From assembly GCA_037447655.1 (NCBI GenBank), contig JBBHKE010002469.1:277820-341819 (forward strand): 64,000 nucleotides of DNA, read 5' to 3'. This document shows positions 1 to 26,199 of the stretch, in pieces. This stretch comes from Zygnema cylindricum (Eukaryota > Streptophyta > Zygnematophyceae > Zygnematales > Zygnemataceae). Under the pieces are notes generated by a model. It searched no databases. It was not told the DNA's origin and saw only the letters and a list, made by a program, of their open reading frames with translations. The first letter of the stretch is position 1, and each line of letters starts with the position of its first letter. The position numbers and the translations under genes were made by a program.

Positions 1-49
1 AAAACAAAAACGAAAACGGACACAAAAACAAAAAAAAAGACTCTGTTTA

Positions 50-3963
<3,914 letters not shown>

Positions 3964-5943
3964 TCTTTTACTCTTTTAATGTCGCCACTGTCTCTCAAAG
4001 TTAATCTAAGAAAGCAATGGAAATAGTTCAGCTGTTCAACTGAAAAAATGTTACCGAGGGAATATCCACAGCAACTTAATATTCAAAAGAGAGTTAAAGT
4101 ACCATTTACGGTCAGGGCGAAGTAGCGAGGATGAAAGAAGGTCACTAGACAGTCGATCGTATTTCAGTCTCGCAGTGAGCCACGTGGCTCCATGGCGGCC
4201 ACGTAGGAGAAACAAGGATTGTTTGGATTTCAAACTTCAAAGCTGTGTTCGAAAAGTGCGAAAATTTGGTACGTGTACCGCACAGAATCAGCGTATCGTC
4301 GAAAGTTCTCCTTTCCATACTGCAAAAATTTGCCGCACGAAACTTTCCACTATTGTGCATGGGCGGCACGGTAAGGAAAAATCCATAGTTGTTCAAATCG
4401 CGCGATTTTTTCCTTTTTTCCGATTAAAACGTATAATTCGTGACTTTTGAATAAATCGCAAAAAAACGCGATGTACTTTCTGTCCGGTAAACTGAACGGA
4501 GAATTTACGGAAACTGTACGGTATGTACAGTAACTGTACGGTTTTGTACCCAAAAAGTACGGAATTTGACTAAAAGATACGTTGCACTTCGTAGTACTTT
4601 CTATCCGGTTAACTGAACAGAAATTTAACGGGAAACGTACGAAATTGTACCAACATTGTACGGTCTATGACGAAAAAAGACGGGAAATGTACGGAAAACA
4701 TACAAACTGCGGGATATGTAAAATTTATTTTTGTTTACATGTACGGAATAGTACAAAAAAAATTCATTAACGATTTTTACGATTTTATCAAAAGGTTCAA
4801 TGCGTTTGTTACGTATAATTCGTTGCGATTAAATCGTTCGCACTAAACGCCGTGAACAACTATGGAAAAATCTGAAATTTGAAATTTCCATTCCGTGCGT
4901 ACGGGCTCAAACGTTTCAAACTTTGAAGTTTGAACTTTCAATTACGGTACATATTTCAATTACAGTTTCGTCCCATATACCAGAACTGTAGCAGAAGATA
5001 CAGTACGTCAAGCGAATAATGTTGGAGTGGTACGTATATAGCTGGAATACGACTTTGCCCACTCTCCTTGCAAGAAATTGTGCACTCTTGCAGAGTTGCT
5101 TGAATCTACCGTACCGTAAATGGCTCCGTTTTCTTCATCGACATCTGAGAGAGGTCAAAGCTGCAGTCTACCGGCTTTTTAACCTGCTACACAAAACCCC
5201 GGCTGAGGTGGGTGGGTGGTTTGTGTTCTAGTAATTTTTTGCAGGTTTATCAAACGCATTTCACTTCTCTACCTTCTTATGTTTTTTAAGTGGAGCTATC
5301 TCCTAGGATAATATTTTCCCGAGTACTTTCCTGTTCTCTTGCGCATTTGTATTTCCATGTATAGTTGGAAAGAAGAGTAGGGGAAAAAAAAGGACATGGC
5401 AAGATTTTTGTCTTTGTCTCCATATCTCGGCAAATGAGCAGTATCAGAAAAAAATCAGATTGATTATTAAAAGGTTAGGAAAATTAGACAAAAAGAAGGG
5501 TGATTGGCTGCTGAATGTTAGGAAAACTGGAAAAACTTGCCGTATGCAAAAATATGAAATTGTATCACAACAAGGGAAGCTGACGAGTGGTAAGAATTGT
5601 AAAGGATAGTAGGAAAGTAATTGATGATGAAAATTGAAAAACTTGGAGCATAGAATAGTTGTTCAAAACATGTCTATCTAACGAATTGATATTTGCTGAC
5701 TATGAACTTCAAATCTCTGCTCTTAGTTACTAGATACTTAGCTCTCTATCCCATGTACTAAGCTTTATACTAGGTGCTAACTTTTGAAAGAAGCCTTTTG
5801 CAATTATTTTTTGCAGACCTTTCTTTGATATGGAGTATTGCAGTAAGGTCTTTCGCATCACTTCAAGGTGCCAAGCATTTGCTAATACCCAATGCTACTA
5901 GAATCTTTGTGGTTTTCTCAAAATCTCCTTATATACTGTGATC
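3964..5943. other. Divergent intergenic region between TrpRS and uL15m
   Basis: No supported gene. It holds the 5' flanks of two divergent genes and an inverted-repeat transposon-like element (listed separately). The element and its surroundings are rich in GTACGG/CGTAC words. No recognisable core promoter motif was assigned. Confidence 0.6.
4215..4945. mobile_element. Inverted-repeat DNA element (family with CCATAGTTGTTCA termini)
   Basis: The word TCCATAGTTGTTCA occurs directly near 4380 and inverted near 4854-4870. Outside it TTCAAACTTCAAAG occurs near 4229 and inverted near 4920. Between them are repeated TACGGAA/GTACGG words. Related termini bound the element at 32161-33260. It looks like a non-autonomous TIR or foldback element; there is no coding capacity and no clear target duplication. 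Confidence 0.55.
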
Positions 5944-8900
5944 ATGAGCAGAATGAGCCCACAAGCGAAGGCCTTCTGGAGGCAATCTAGGAAAGGGTTA
6001 GGGGTTTTACACGAGTTTTGGAAGCATAGTGGACAAACAGAGACAGTGAAGGCACAAAATGGGCTACTGGAAAGTTTGTCAGGATTCAGAAGGCCAGCAA
6101 AAAACCCTTTATTGGCTGATATTGAAAAGAATTTCAGTGTAGGTGGTAGCAATAGCATTCGGACAATTGACAACAGAGGGGGGCGACCAATGATGGATAA
6201 AATAATTCCTTTCGACACAAAAAATGAGTCAAATCCTGGTGGAATTGGAAAAGAAAAAGCACTTATTTCCTGTTTTTCTGGCAGAATAAGTGCCGCAAAT
6301 ATTTCTATTTCTGCTGGAAATCTTACTGTCGTCAGGAATTTTTCAACATGTAGACCTTGGGCCAAAGCACGAAGTGTCTCAGAGCCCATCGCAAGTCCAC
6401 GGGTAATTCCACAAGGCGGTTTTTTGGCTCTAAATAACCTCAGAGACAATCCTGGGTCAAGACAGCAAAAAACTCGATTAGGGAGAGGTATTGGTTCCGG
6501 AAAGGGAAAAACAGCGGGAAGAGGGCATAAGGGACAGAAGGCTCGCAATGGCAATAAACCCCGTCTTGGTTTCGAAGGAGGACAAACTCCCCTTCGTCTC
6601 ACTCTCCCAAAACGGGGTTTCCATAATCCATTTAGCCTCGATTTCCAGGTCGGTTTTTTGGCTTTTATTCATGCTAAGCTTTGCTTTTGGTCTGTGGCCC
6701 GGTAACACTGCCCATTGCTATTAAAGTTAATAACTCTCATTCGAGTGCTTGTTTTTATTTCACCTAGAATCATAAATATGTGTGTTTATAACACTAATTA
6801 GTTAAGCGGCTCATATGGAGCCACGTGGCAAAACATAATCTAGTGTAGTTAATTCTAATAAAGTTTGAACACTAATCCCTAACTTTAATAGTGTTGGTCG
6901 GTGTAGTGAATCAAACATTTAATGTTTGTGCATTACATTGTTTTTCCAAGTGTGACCACAGTCACTCAAAGGAAGATTTTTAACGTAAAACATTTTGAAC
7001 ATTTTTGGCACAATTAATGAAGAAAAAACATATGTTGAGGAGGATGTTAATAGTTTTTTATATATGGCATTCTCTCCCCTAGCTGTCATCTCTCAGTGTC
7101 AGTTCTATGTTTATAATTATACAGACATATATACATGTCTATATATATAATATATATATTATATGCTACATACATATTATAATATGTATGTAGAGTAATA
7201 TTTATTGTACATATATAGCAGTATATATATATATATATGTATGTATGTAATCACACATAGTATATTTATGTAATATGTAGATAGGCAGCATGTATATACT
7301 TCACATATTTATTCTAATATTAATATTTATTCATAATTATTATTCTAAATATCACACCTGATATTAGTAATTCAATAGTCATTGTTATTTTTTTTGGATT
7401 TCGGCGATATAGCTAAATTATCAATAATGTATTGATGATTTTGTATTAATATGTCAATTATTCATGTAATATAAGCTATTATTTCTCAGATTCCATATTT
7501 TAAATGTTTTGTACTTTGTATATGTATCTTCTCATAATACATATGTACTTGTATATTGTACATAATACATTATGTGTATGATGTATTTTTTATATATGGT
7601 TAATATACACTGTGATATATTAAATGAATATTACTGATATATTTTAAGTGTGCAGTATGCAATTGTTATGATAATAATGGTACTGATATGTAATCAAAAT
7701 ATATCTTTTATAAACATTTATATTTATGTCCGTATTAATAATACAGTAATTGCATAGTTAAGTGGTGGTGCAGTGGAACCTCCACATGCTACTTCTCTTA
7801 TAACATCAAATAATTTTTTCGTGAATTCTTTAACCTCCACATTGTACATCTCTTAGGACATCAAATAAAAGTACAACATGGTGTCTCTCAGTACATATCC
7901 TCAACATCCAGGTCCGGCAGAGGACCTCTTGCTTCTACACAATCAGCCCCTCCATTAGCTTTGTGAATAACGTCTTCTGGCCATACATCCTCGTAACGAT
8001 AATCTTTGGATTGTGAAGTGTCAAGAATGGCCGTTATCAAAAAAGCTGTCCATGTAATCCTGTCAATGCCATCATCCCTTATGAGTACAACGAATCTGTT
8101 AAGTCTCCCTTACCATGTCTTGCCAAAGCAATAGAAATATTGTTGGTCAAAGATTTTCCAATTCCCCCTTTACAATACACTGCTATTTCCACCTGAAACT
8201 TCTTATTGTTTCATAACTTGGATGACCTTATGACTAATTTTCATTTTTTTATTATAGACTAGCCTGTTTATAGACCAGTATAAAATTGATATTTTTATAA
8301 AATAAATGAAACTCTGGTAAATATTGTCAAACAATTGTGTTTGTTAGCCACAACTATTTGTTTTATTTTTTAAAACACTTTTTTGTTCTTAATGTTAATA
8401 CTAACATACATATGTCTTAGAGCCAAAATCTATGACATTCCCGCAATTTGGCTAAATTGATAGTTTGTTGTTAAGATAAAAATTGTATTAAAAAAAACAT
8501 TTTGCTTCTGACCTCTGTTCGTATATGGGTGTATTGTATATATTGCAAGTACAAAAGTATCATGTATTACTTATTATATAAAAGTATATATGTGAGTATT
8601 GTTCTTTTGTAATGTATAGACATAGTATTTTGTTATTGTGCATACTGTTATACATGTAATAATACATTATGTGATGATGTATTTTTTATATATGGTTAAT
8701 ATACACTGTGATATATTAAATGATATTAATCATGTATTTTAAGTGTGCAGTATGCAATTGTTATGATAATAATGGTACTGATCAAAATATATCTTTTATA
8801 AACATTTATATTTATGTATGTATTAATAATACAGTAATTGCATAGTTAAGTGATGGTGCAGTGTAACCTCCACATGCTACTTCTCGTAGAACATCAAATA

Positions 8901-11257
8901 TTTTTTTCGTGAAGTTCTTTAACCTCCACAATGTACATCTCTTAGGACATCAAATAAAAGTACAACACGGTGTCTCCCAGTACATATCCTCAACACATCC
9001 AGCTCCGGCAGAGGACCTCTTGCTTCTACACAATCAGCCCCTCCATTAGCTTTGTGAATAACGTCTTCTGGCCATACATCCTCGTAATGATAATCTTTGG
9101 ATTGCAAAGTGTCAAGAATGGCCGTTATCAAAAAAGCTGTCCATATAATCCTGTCAATGCCATCATCCTTGTGATTACAACCAATCTGTTAAGTCTCCCT
9201 TACCATGTCTTGCCCAAGCAATAGAAATATTGCAACTGGTCAAAGATTTTCCAATTCCCCCTTTACAATACACTGCTGTTTCCACCTGAAGCTTCCTATT
9301 ATTTCATAACTTGGATGTCCTTATGACTAATTTTCATTTTTTTAGTATAAAACTGATATTTTTATAAAATAAATGCAACTCTGGTAAATATTGTCAAACA
9401 GTTGTGTTTGTTAGCCACAACTATTTGTTTTATTTTTAAAACACTTTTTTGTTCTTAATGTTAATACTATCATACATCTTAGAGTCAAAATCTATGACAT
9501 TCCCGCAATTTGGCTAAATTGATAGTTTGTCGTCAAGAAAAAAATTGTATTAAAAAAAACATTTTGCGTCTGACCTATATGTTTGTTCGATTAATATGTA
9601 TATTATGCGTATACATATAACATAAAAAGTATAACATATATGTATATAATGTATTTATAGATTGTAGTACATAAGTATATGTACTTACCGTATATAAATA
9701 TACTGTTCGTATATGGATGTATTGTATATATTGTAAGTACAAAAGTATCATGTATTACATATTATGTAAAAGTAATATGTAAGTATTGTTCTTTTGTAAT
9801 GTCTAGACATAGTATTTTGTTATTGTGCATACAGTTATACATGTATAATGATAGGAGTTAAGATATATATCATATATGTATTTTTGTTATAATTCTGTCT
9901 TCTCTGTATATACAAATGAATGTTGCATTGATGCCAAACAAAAGGAGATGTAATGGGTGTTGTCCAAGCAAAGAATGGATGAATGCGTCTGGCTTTTGGG
10001 TGAGTGGGTGGATGGTGTGTGTGTATATGAACCAGAGGTGTTTGGTCTTGGAGGAATGCAGGAGGTTAACCTTAACGCAATTGCAAAAAAAGTAGATGCT
10101 GGACTTATTGATACAAGTCAACTTATCACCATGAAGACTTTGAAGGTGAGTGTCCATCTTTCATGTACGCCTTTCTGTTTTTTATGGAGAATCTGCATGC
10201 TTTGCATCAGCTCGCAAGTAATTTCTAATCATAATTGCATTACTGCCCTCAACGTTTTTACTTTTTACTCATATTCACCCAGATGTTCTTCTACATGCAC
10301 CTCAAAGAGAAATAATTTCGCTTTCAACCACATTCTCACTAAAAAATAGGAGATAGGCCCGCCTTCAGGTAGTGTTGAAGAATTAGATCTTTCAATGGCT
10401 GGTATGACTTGGCAAAAAAAATGCGGCTAATTAAGAAGACAGCCGTTGATTAGAAATGGTCCCCTTTCTTGTGTACAGGACACAGGAACTATGGGTAAGT
10501 CCACACGGGATGGAGTGAAGCTTCTTGGAAGGGGTGCGGAAAATTTTTCACTTCCAATCCACATCGAGGTTTGTCCGTTAAGCAATCAATCATGTCTATT
10601 TCCAATTCTGCTTGAGTAGAAATTAAAACCCAACCTTTAATCGGCAAATGCTGTCAAAGTGGGTCTGACTGTCACGATGTATGTTAATATTTTCCTTCCT
10701 TCCTTTCCTCGTAAATTGTTTCCACGTCTCCTATAAAACTGGTAAACCTTGGCCTGGAGAGTTGTTTCCACGTGCCTTATAAAATAGGTTAACGTTTTCC
10801 TTCCTTCCCTCACAGATGTTTATTTCACTTGTCTTATTAAACAAGGTAACATTTTCCTTCATTCCCTCATAATTTTGTTTCCACTTGTCTTATGCAACAG
10901 GTTAATGTTTTCCTTCCTTCACTCATAGATTTGTTTCCACATGTCGTTCTAAACAAGTTACATTTTCCTTCCTTCTCTCATAGTTTTGTTTCCACGTGTC
11001 TTACACAACAGGTTAGTCGAGTCTCAAAACGGGCCAAGGATGCAATTGAAGCAGCAGGTGGAAGTGTGGCACGTGTCCATTACAACAAGTTGGGTCTCCG
11101 AGCATTGATGAAACCAGATTGGTTTGCGAAAAAGGGTCGTCTTTTGCCTCGACCGGCACGACCACCGCCCCGTTTGCGGTCAGCAGTGGATAGAGTGGGC
11201 CGGTTACCTGCCCCAACGACTCCTCTTCCAGTGGAGGCTGGTGTCAATTCACCGTAG
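5944..11257 (+). CDS. Mitochondrial-type large ribosomal subunit protein uL15
   Basis: Four exons: 5944-6648, 10062-10145, 10479-10568, 11012-11257 (705, 84, 90 and 246 nt; every junction phase 0, GT-AG), giving 374 residues. The first ATG of the open frame was chosen. About 165 N-terminal residues are a Ser/Arg/Asn-rich extension, fitting an organelle presequence. The core follows bacterial uL15: [34 protein letters not shown], then [18 protein letters not shown] and [12 protein letters not shown]. The C-terminal 50 residues extend past the bacterial family. It binds 23S-type rRNA in the large subunit. A mitochondrial rather than plastid role is inferred from the long extensions. Exon 3 contains an internal donor-like GGGTAAGTCC near 10493 that family alignment says is not used. 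Intron 1 (3.4 kb) contains duplicated plastid chlL debris; intron 3 is a minisatellite. Confidence 0.93.
7732..8193 (-). pseudogene. chlL: chlL-like plastid fragment, copy A (nuclear plastid DNA)
   Basis: On the minus strand the decayed frame shows [11 protein letters not shown] (P-loop region), [10 protein letters not shown] and fragments of the segment around [15 protein letters not shown], then FDVLRDV-CGG and a trace of LNYA. This follows the order of ChlL, the iron protein of light-independent protochlorophyllide reductase. Frameshifts and stops rule out function. It lies antisense within uL15m intron 1, and copy B shows the same defects, so they share one decayed ancestor. Confidence 0.82.
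8823..9295 (-). pseudogene. chlL: chlL-like plastid fragment, copy B
   Basis: The better preserved copy. Minus-strand reading gives [17 protein letters not shown], then after frame breaks [19 protein letters not shown] and DCVEA, a decayed GGYVVGE-like stretch, [14 protein letters not shown], a second DVL-type repeat and [12 protein letters not shown]. These match the first half of plastid ChlL in order. The nucleotide-binding P-loop has Cys for the usual Gly and Leu for Thr. The original start and the C-terminal half are absent. Confidence 0.85.
10690..11011 (+). repeat. Minisatellite made of iterated 3' splice-site-like units (uL15m intron 3)
   Basis: About six imperfect 50-58 bp units, each reading roughly TTTTCCTTCCTTC, then TTGTTTCCACGTGTCTTA, then ACAACAGGTTA. 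The last unit supplies the real pyrimidine tract and the acceptor CAG at 11009-11011 in front of exon 4. Earlier units carry similar pyrimidine tracts and AG or GGTTAA ends. Confidence 0.8.
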
Positions 11258-13318
11258 TTTCGGTAACCCTGTTCATTTGAAAAGAAGACATGCTGGGTTC
11301 ACTGGCAATGGACTTTATTATGTATTGACTTTATGACGCGTATTGTTCCGGCAGTTCGAAATGCGTCAAAGACTCACAGGTTACAACATGCAAAGCCTGT
11401 TCGAGGAAAACCAAAACTTGGGATACTTCCATGTACAATGTCGGCATGAGTTTATGGAGATTGGCATAGGATACATTTTGCACCTCAGGCGTTTCTGTGG
11501 TACTGGTGTTATTAAGTAAAGGTGTTTTGTTCTCAGTTCATTTGTTCCCAGATCATTGGCAGGTTTCGCAGTGTGTTTCTGGCATGTTAAGTAGTTTACG
11601 GGCCCAAGAATGTGGAGACTCTAGGATCGCAAACCACTAGTTTTTTGTCACTACTCTGATTGTCGCCAGTTTTCAGTAGAAGAGGTAGATTACGGCAGGG
11701 CAGTTTATGTCGAAGCGGTTTAAATGAGGCTTTTCGAGATGGTGTAAGAGGGTTCAAGAGTTTTTCTGTGACCAATTGTGTCTACCTTCTATATAAAGGT
11801 TGACGAGACAGGGATGTAGCGTGGAGATTCATCTATAATTTTGTATCGAGCATTTCACGATTCACTTTTTCTATGGAATATCTACTTCAGTTTTAGCTTT
11901 TCTAACAGTTTTTCTTTTGTTGCAATCCAAGCTTTGATTTTTCTAATGTTTTTTATGAAGGTAAATTGATATGTCTTCATTTAATCAGTTAATCGTATTA
12001 CCTCTGAGTCTTCTCTCTATTTGTTTTGCTATAGGATTTTATATGTGGAGCTATTTTTGAATTGGTGAACTGGTATAAATAAAACATAAGAAAATAAAAT
12101 AATAAATAACCAATACTTTTATCAGTTGTGTTTGAATACAACCACATTTGCAACCATTTGCCGTGTTTGGTTTGCAAAATTAACACTAAGTTGCAGAAAG
12201 ATTGGTAATCTATTGAAGAATTCATAAGGAAACAAGACAAAGGTATTGCATAATTTGGTTTTAGTGTTCTTGGAACAAATTGTCTTTAGTTTTCCTTTGA
12301 TTTTACCTCAAATGTAGTCATAAACGAGTTTGAACATGTTTTGGTTTTATATGTCTCCAGATCGATTCTTTTTACACTTCCTTTATTTGACACTTGTTGG
12401 ACTGCAATTACGGTAGGATGACCAAAACCAGAAGTTAAATAGAACCTAGATGTGGAAGCTTGAGTCTAAAGAGTGGCCCTTACACAGAATATTCTTGTGT
12501 ACCATAATACACGATGCATGATCTCTAGCCACAGACTGGAGGCCATGTGCCTTCGGACAAGGTGAATTCAAATCCACCTAAACCAACGAGAAAATCTTTG
12601 CAGGAGGATATCCTTTGACCCTCCTTTTGCCATCCGCTTGACCTTTACAGAAAGGACTTTTCGTTTAAAACATAATGGCGCCATTCGAATGTTGATAAAG
12701 TACGCACGTACAGCTCTTAGAATTTAATACATGTTTGCAAATCTTAAATTACGTCCGTCCGTACAGATACGACGTTCAGATTTTGTGCTTTTAAAATTCA
12801 TTCGCTGCCAAATGCTCTGATTGATTACATTGATGAAAGGAAGCCCATCCCAAGCCTTCAAATAATTACAAGAGGAGCTAGGGAAGATCGAGCTTTCATG
12901 ACTTGTTGCCTTAAAAAAGGTTTGGATACGAACGAGGCTGACTTTTCGTGGCTCAAGGCGGTTTTAGAAAGCTCTTAGACTTGCAGGTGTTTTCTACTTA
13001 GGAAAATTGTAAAAAAACAAAAACCAAGTTAAAAGAACTTTCAAAACACACAAAAACAATATGAAAGGTCGCATATAGAAAAATACTTACCCAGTTCAAC
13101 AAAAGCATCACTAAATAATAATTTAAAAATCAAGTCTAGATAATCAGCATAACATAACGTGGAAGGATGACAGAATCGTTGCAAAATATGAGACAATCCA
13201 ATGAGAGGAAGAAATTTAAGGAGGTGGAATTGAAAGAGGCTTTAAATTGTTGTTTTTCTAATGAATATAAATACTGTGTTGGAGAGGGATGTTTCCCTAA
13301 GCTAAAGAATCTACGTGA

Positions 13319-13349
<31 letters not shown>

Positions 13350-13731
13350 AGACACGTACACTAGCTCCTACTTTGTTCTCGCTCTATTCAAAGATTCGAA
13401 TGAAAAAATCTGACCAATCTGAAACCTAATAGCCTAACATCACAAGCATCCTATTAACAAAATTAAACGTAATAAACATTAGTACCAAATTGCTAAAAAT
13501 AAGGACTACGTCTTCGTGCTTCAAATGCTAACCTCAGTAAAAAAAAATTAAGCTTTTACCAACAAACAAAGACTCCGGTCCTCCACATTCAAACACAGTT
13601 TCCTTAAAACTGTTTTATTTTACAGCTTTCAGAGAGTTGCACTCGGTCGTCTACTTAAGCTGTCAGAAGTAACTCCATTATGACTTAACAATGACATACT
13701 TTGACTAATAACGGGCTCCAAACACGAGTCT
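11258..13731. other. Intergenic region between convergent uL15m and NHX
   Basis: No supported gene. It contains 3' flanks, AT-rich sequence and a poly-A run near 13320-13342. Short open frames here have no recognisable protein signature. Confidence 0.6.
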
Positions 13732-24594
<10,863 letters not shown>

Positions 24595-26199
24595 TTCCAC
24601 AAGTCTCGTTTGTAACAAAACAGTTAGTACCGAAACGTATGTAATCTCTTCCTCGCTATTTTAAACTGCTCATGTGTCAACCAGGTTTGATTCTAAAGGT
24701 CGCAGTTAGGGTAGACGATAATATTGCAAACGCGTATGTACTTGGAAGGAGGCGCTTATGCCGCTTCCAGATTCCTTGTGGCTCGAAAGTGGCCATGGCT
24801 CTTTTCGGTTCAGACCAAGTGCTGCTGCTTGGCTTCTTGCAGTTCGGCTGAAACGGAGCAAAGAGAGCAGGAGGGAAGACAAAAGAGGAAAAGCACGCCA
24901 CGTCATGTTCCCCGAAGAGGATTTGCTTCCCAGTTCAAAGGTGCGAAAACAATTGAAAAAGATACGGTGTATATACTGATATAATACGCGTACTATTTAT
25001 TTCATTATTTATTTTATTTCGTATGGAGCACGCGTATAGTAGGAGGCGACTTTTGCATATAAGATTAAAAGTGTTTTCCATTGTTTTCGCTCATGTGAAC
25101 CATATTCATTTAGGGAATGACTGCGACACGAATAGATTTAACATGCATTGAGAACATTGGAAATTGCTTACCTATATTCGTGCGAAACCGTTCTAGCAAT
25201 CGTGCACACGTGTCAGCGATGTCGACGTGACTGTGCGTGTTCTATTGCAAAAATTGATCTGTTATCGAAAACTAAAAAAATCGGCCTAATAGCGGCCTAT
25301 CGATCATCGACTATTGTATGAATATCGAATCGAGTAAAATAAGTAAAATCAGTTCGATACGCATCGCTGAGAAAATTCAAAATTCCCCCAATCGTATGCA
25401 TATATTTTCCTAACATATTCGCAGAAGCTGGGAATGACCATTGTACGGTGGTCGTTTCGGCCTAATTGACCTTTTCCTAGTGGGTACTGCACCGTACAGG
25501 CTGACCGACGTCACCCTATCTGTCCAAACAGAGTCATCAAAACTGTACTTTTCGTACTAAACTAAACACCCACGTGTCCGCATCTTAACACAATCGATCG
25601 CGTGCAGCAACGGAAAATTTCAGAATTTCTTACATTCGAAATTTAAGAGGCCGAACCGACGATTCGTTTCGATACGCGACAATAAAGACGTACGTTTTTC
25701 CAACCAATCAAACCCCCGCAAACCAGTCAGGTCGCGACAATTCCCCGTGACAACCACGTCCGAAATAGCTTGATGCCAGGCAGCACATTTTGTCGTTTTC
25801 TAACTGCATTGAATCTCCTTTTGACCGCACTCGCCAGCCTCAATCCGCTAGACTCGTTCGTACTATTCCGTACTCGTCCGTACTCGCACCGCGTTTATGA
25901 AATTTTGATTGTGAACCAAATAAGCGCTGCTTCCCGCCACTGTGCACTTGTACTTCCTCCTCTCTTCCCTTCAGCGTTTGCTTAGTCCGTACACAATCGT
26001 ACATAATCCGTACATTGTCGCTCCCGCCAGCGCACGTCCAACCGTCGCTCCAACCGTCCAATCTCCCCCGCTAGTCCCTCTCGCTCGCCTCCCTCGCCTC
26101 CCTCGCCCTCTCCCTCCTCTCCCTCTCCTCCCCCCTCTCCCTCCATCCCTCCATCCGAATCTCCTCCGAATTCCCAACATCCCACCTCCCTCTCCACCC
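24595..26199. other. Divergent intergenic region between NHX and the secreted-protein gene
   Basis: No supported gene. The right 150 bp are a strongly CT-rich leader, probably the 5' UTR or core promoter of the downstream gene. Open frames running through it are compositional. Confidence 0.55.

Larger units (their letters stand above)
7540..9850. repeat. Tandem duplication of a ~1.1-kb unit in uL15m intron 1
   Basis: About 7540-8655 and 8656-9850 are direct copies with the same order of landmarks: an AT-rich lead, a chlL-like block, and a tail with TTGTTAGCCACAACTATTTG and CATTCCCGCAATTTGGC. The second copy has about 100 extra bp near 9585-9690. Divergence is a few per cent with scattered indels. 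Both copies contain plastid-derived sequence, so the plastid DNA arrived before the duplication. Confidence 0.85.

Noticed and set aside
7732-9295. Functional chlL or a NifH-like ATPase gene
   Set aside because: Frameshifts, stops and a changed P-loop in both copies; only fragments match.
25942-26199. Upstream extension of the secreted protein
   Set aside because: Would put about 86 Pro/Leu-rich residues before an obvious signal peptide; the ATG at 26200 is the better start.
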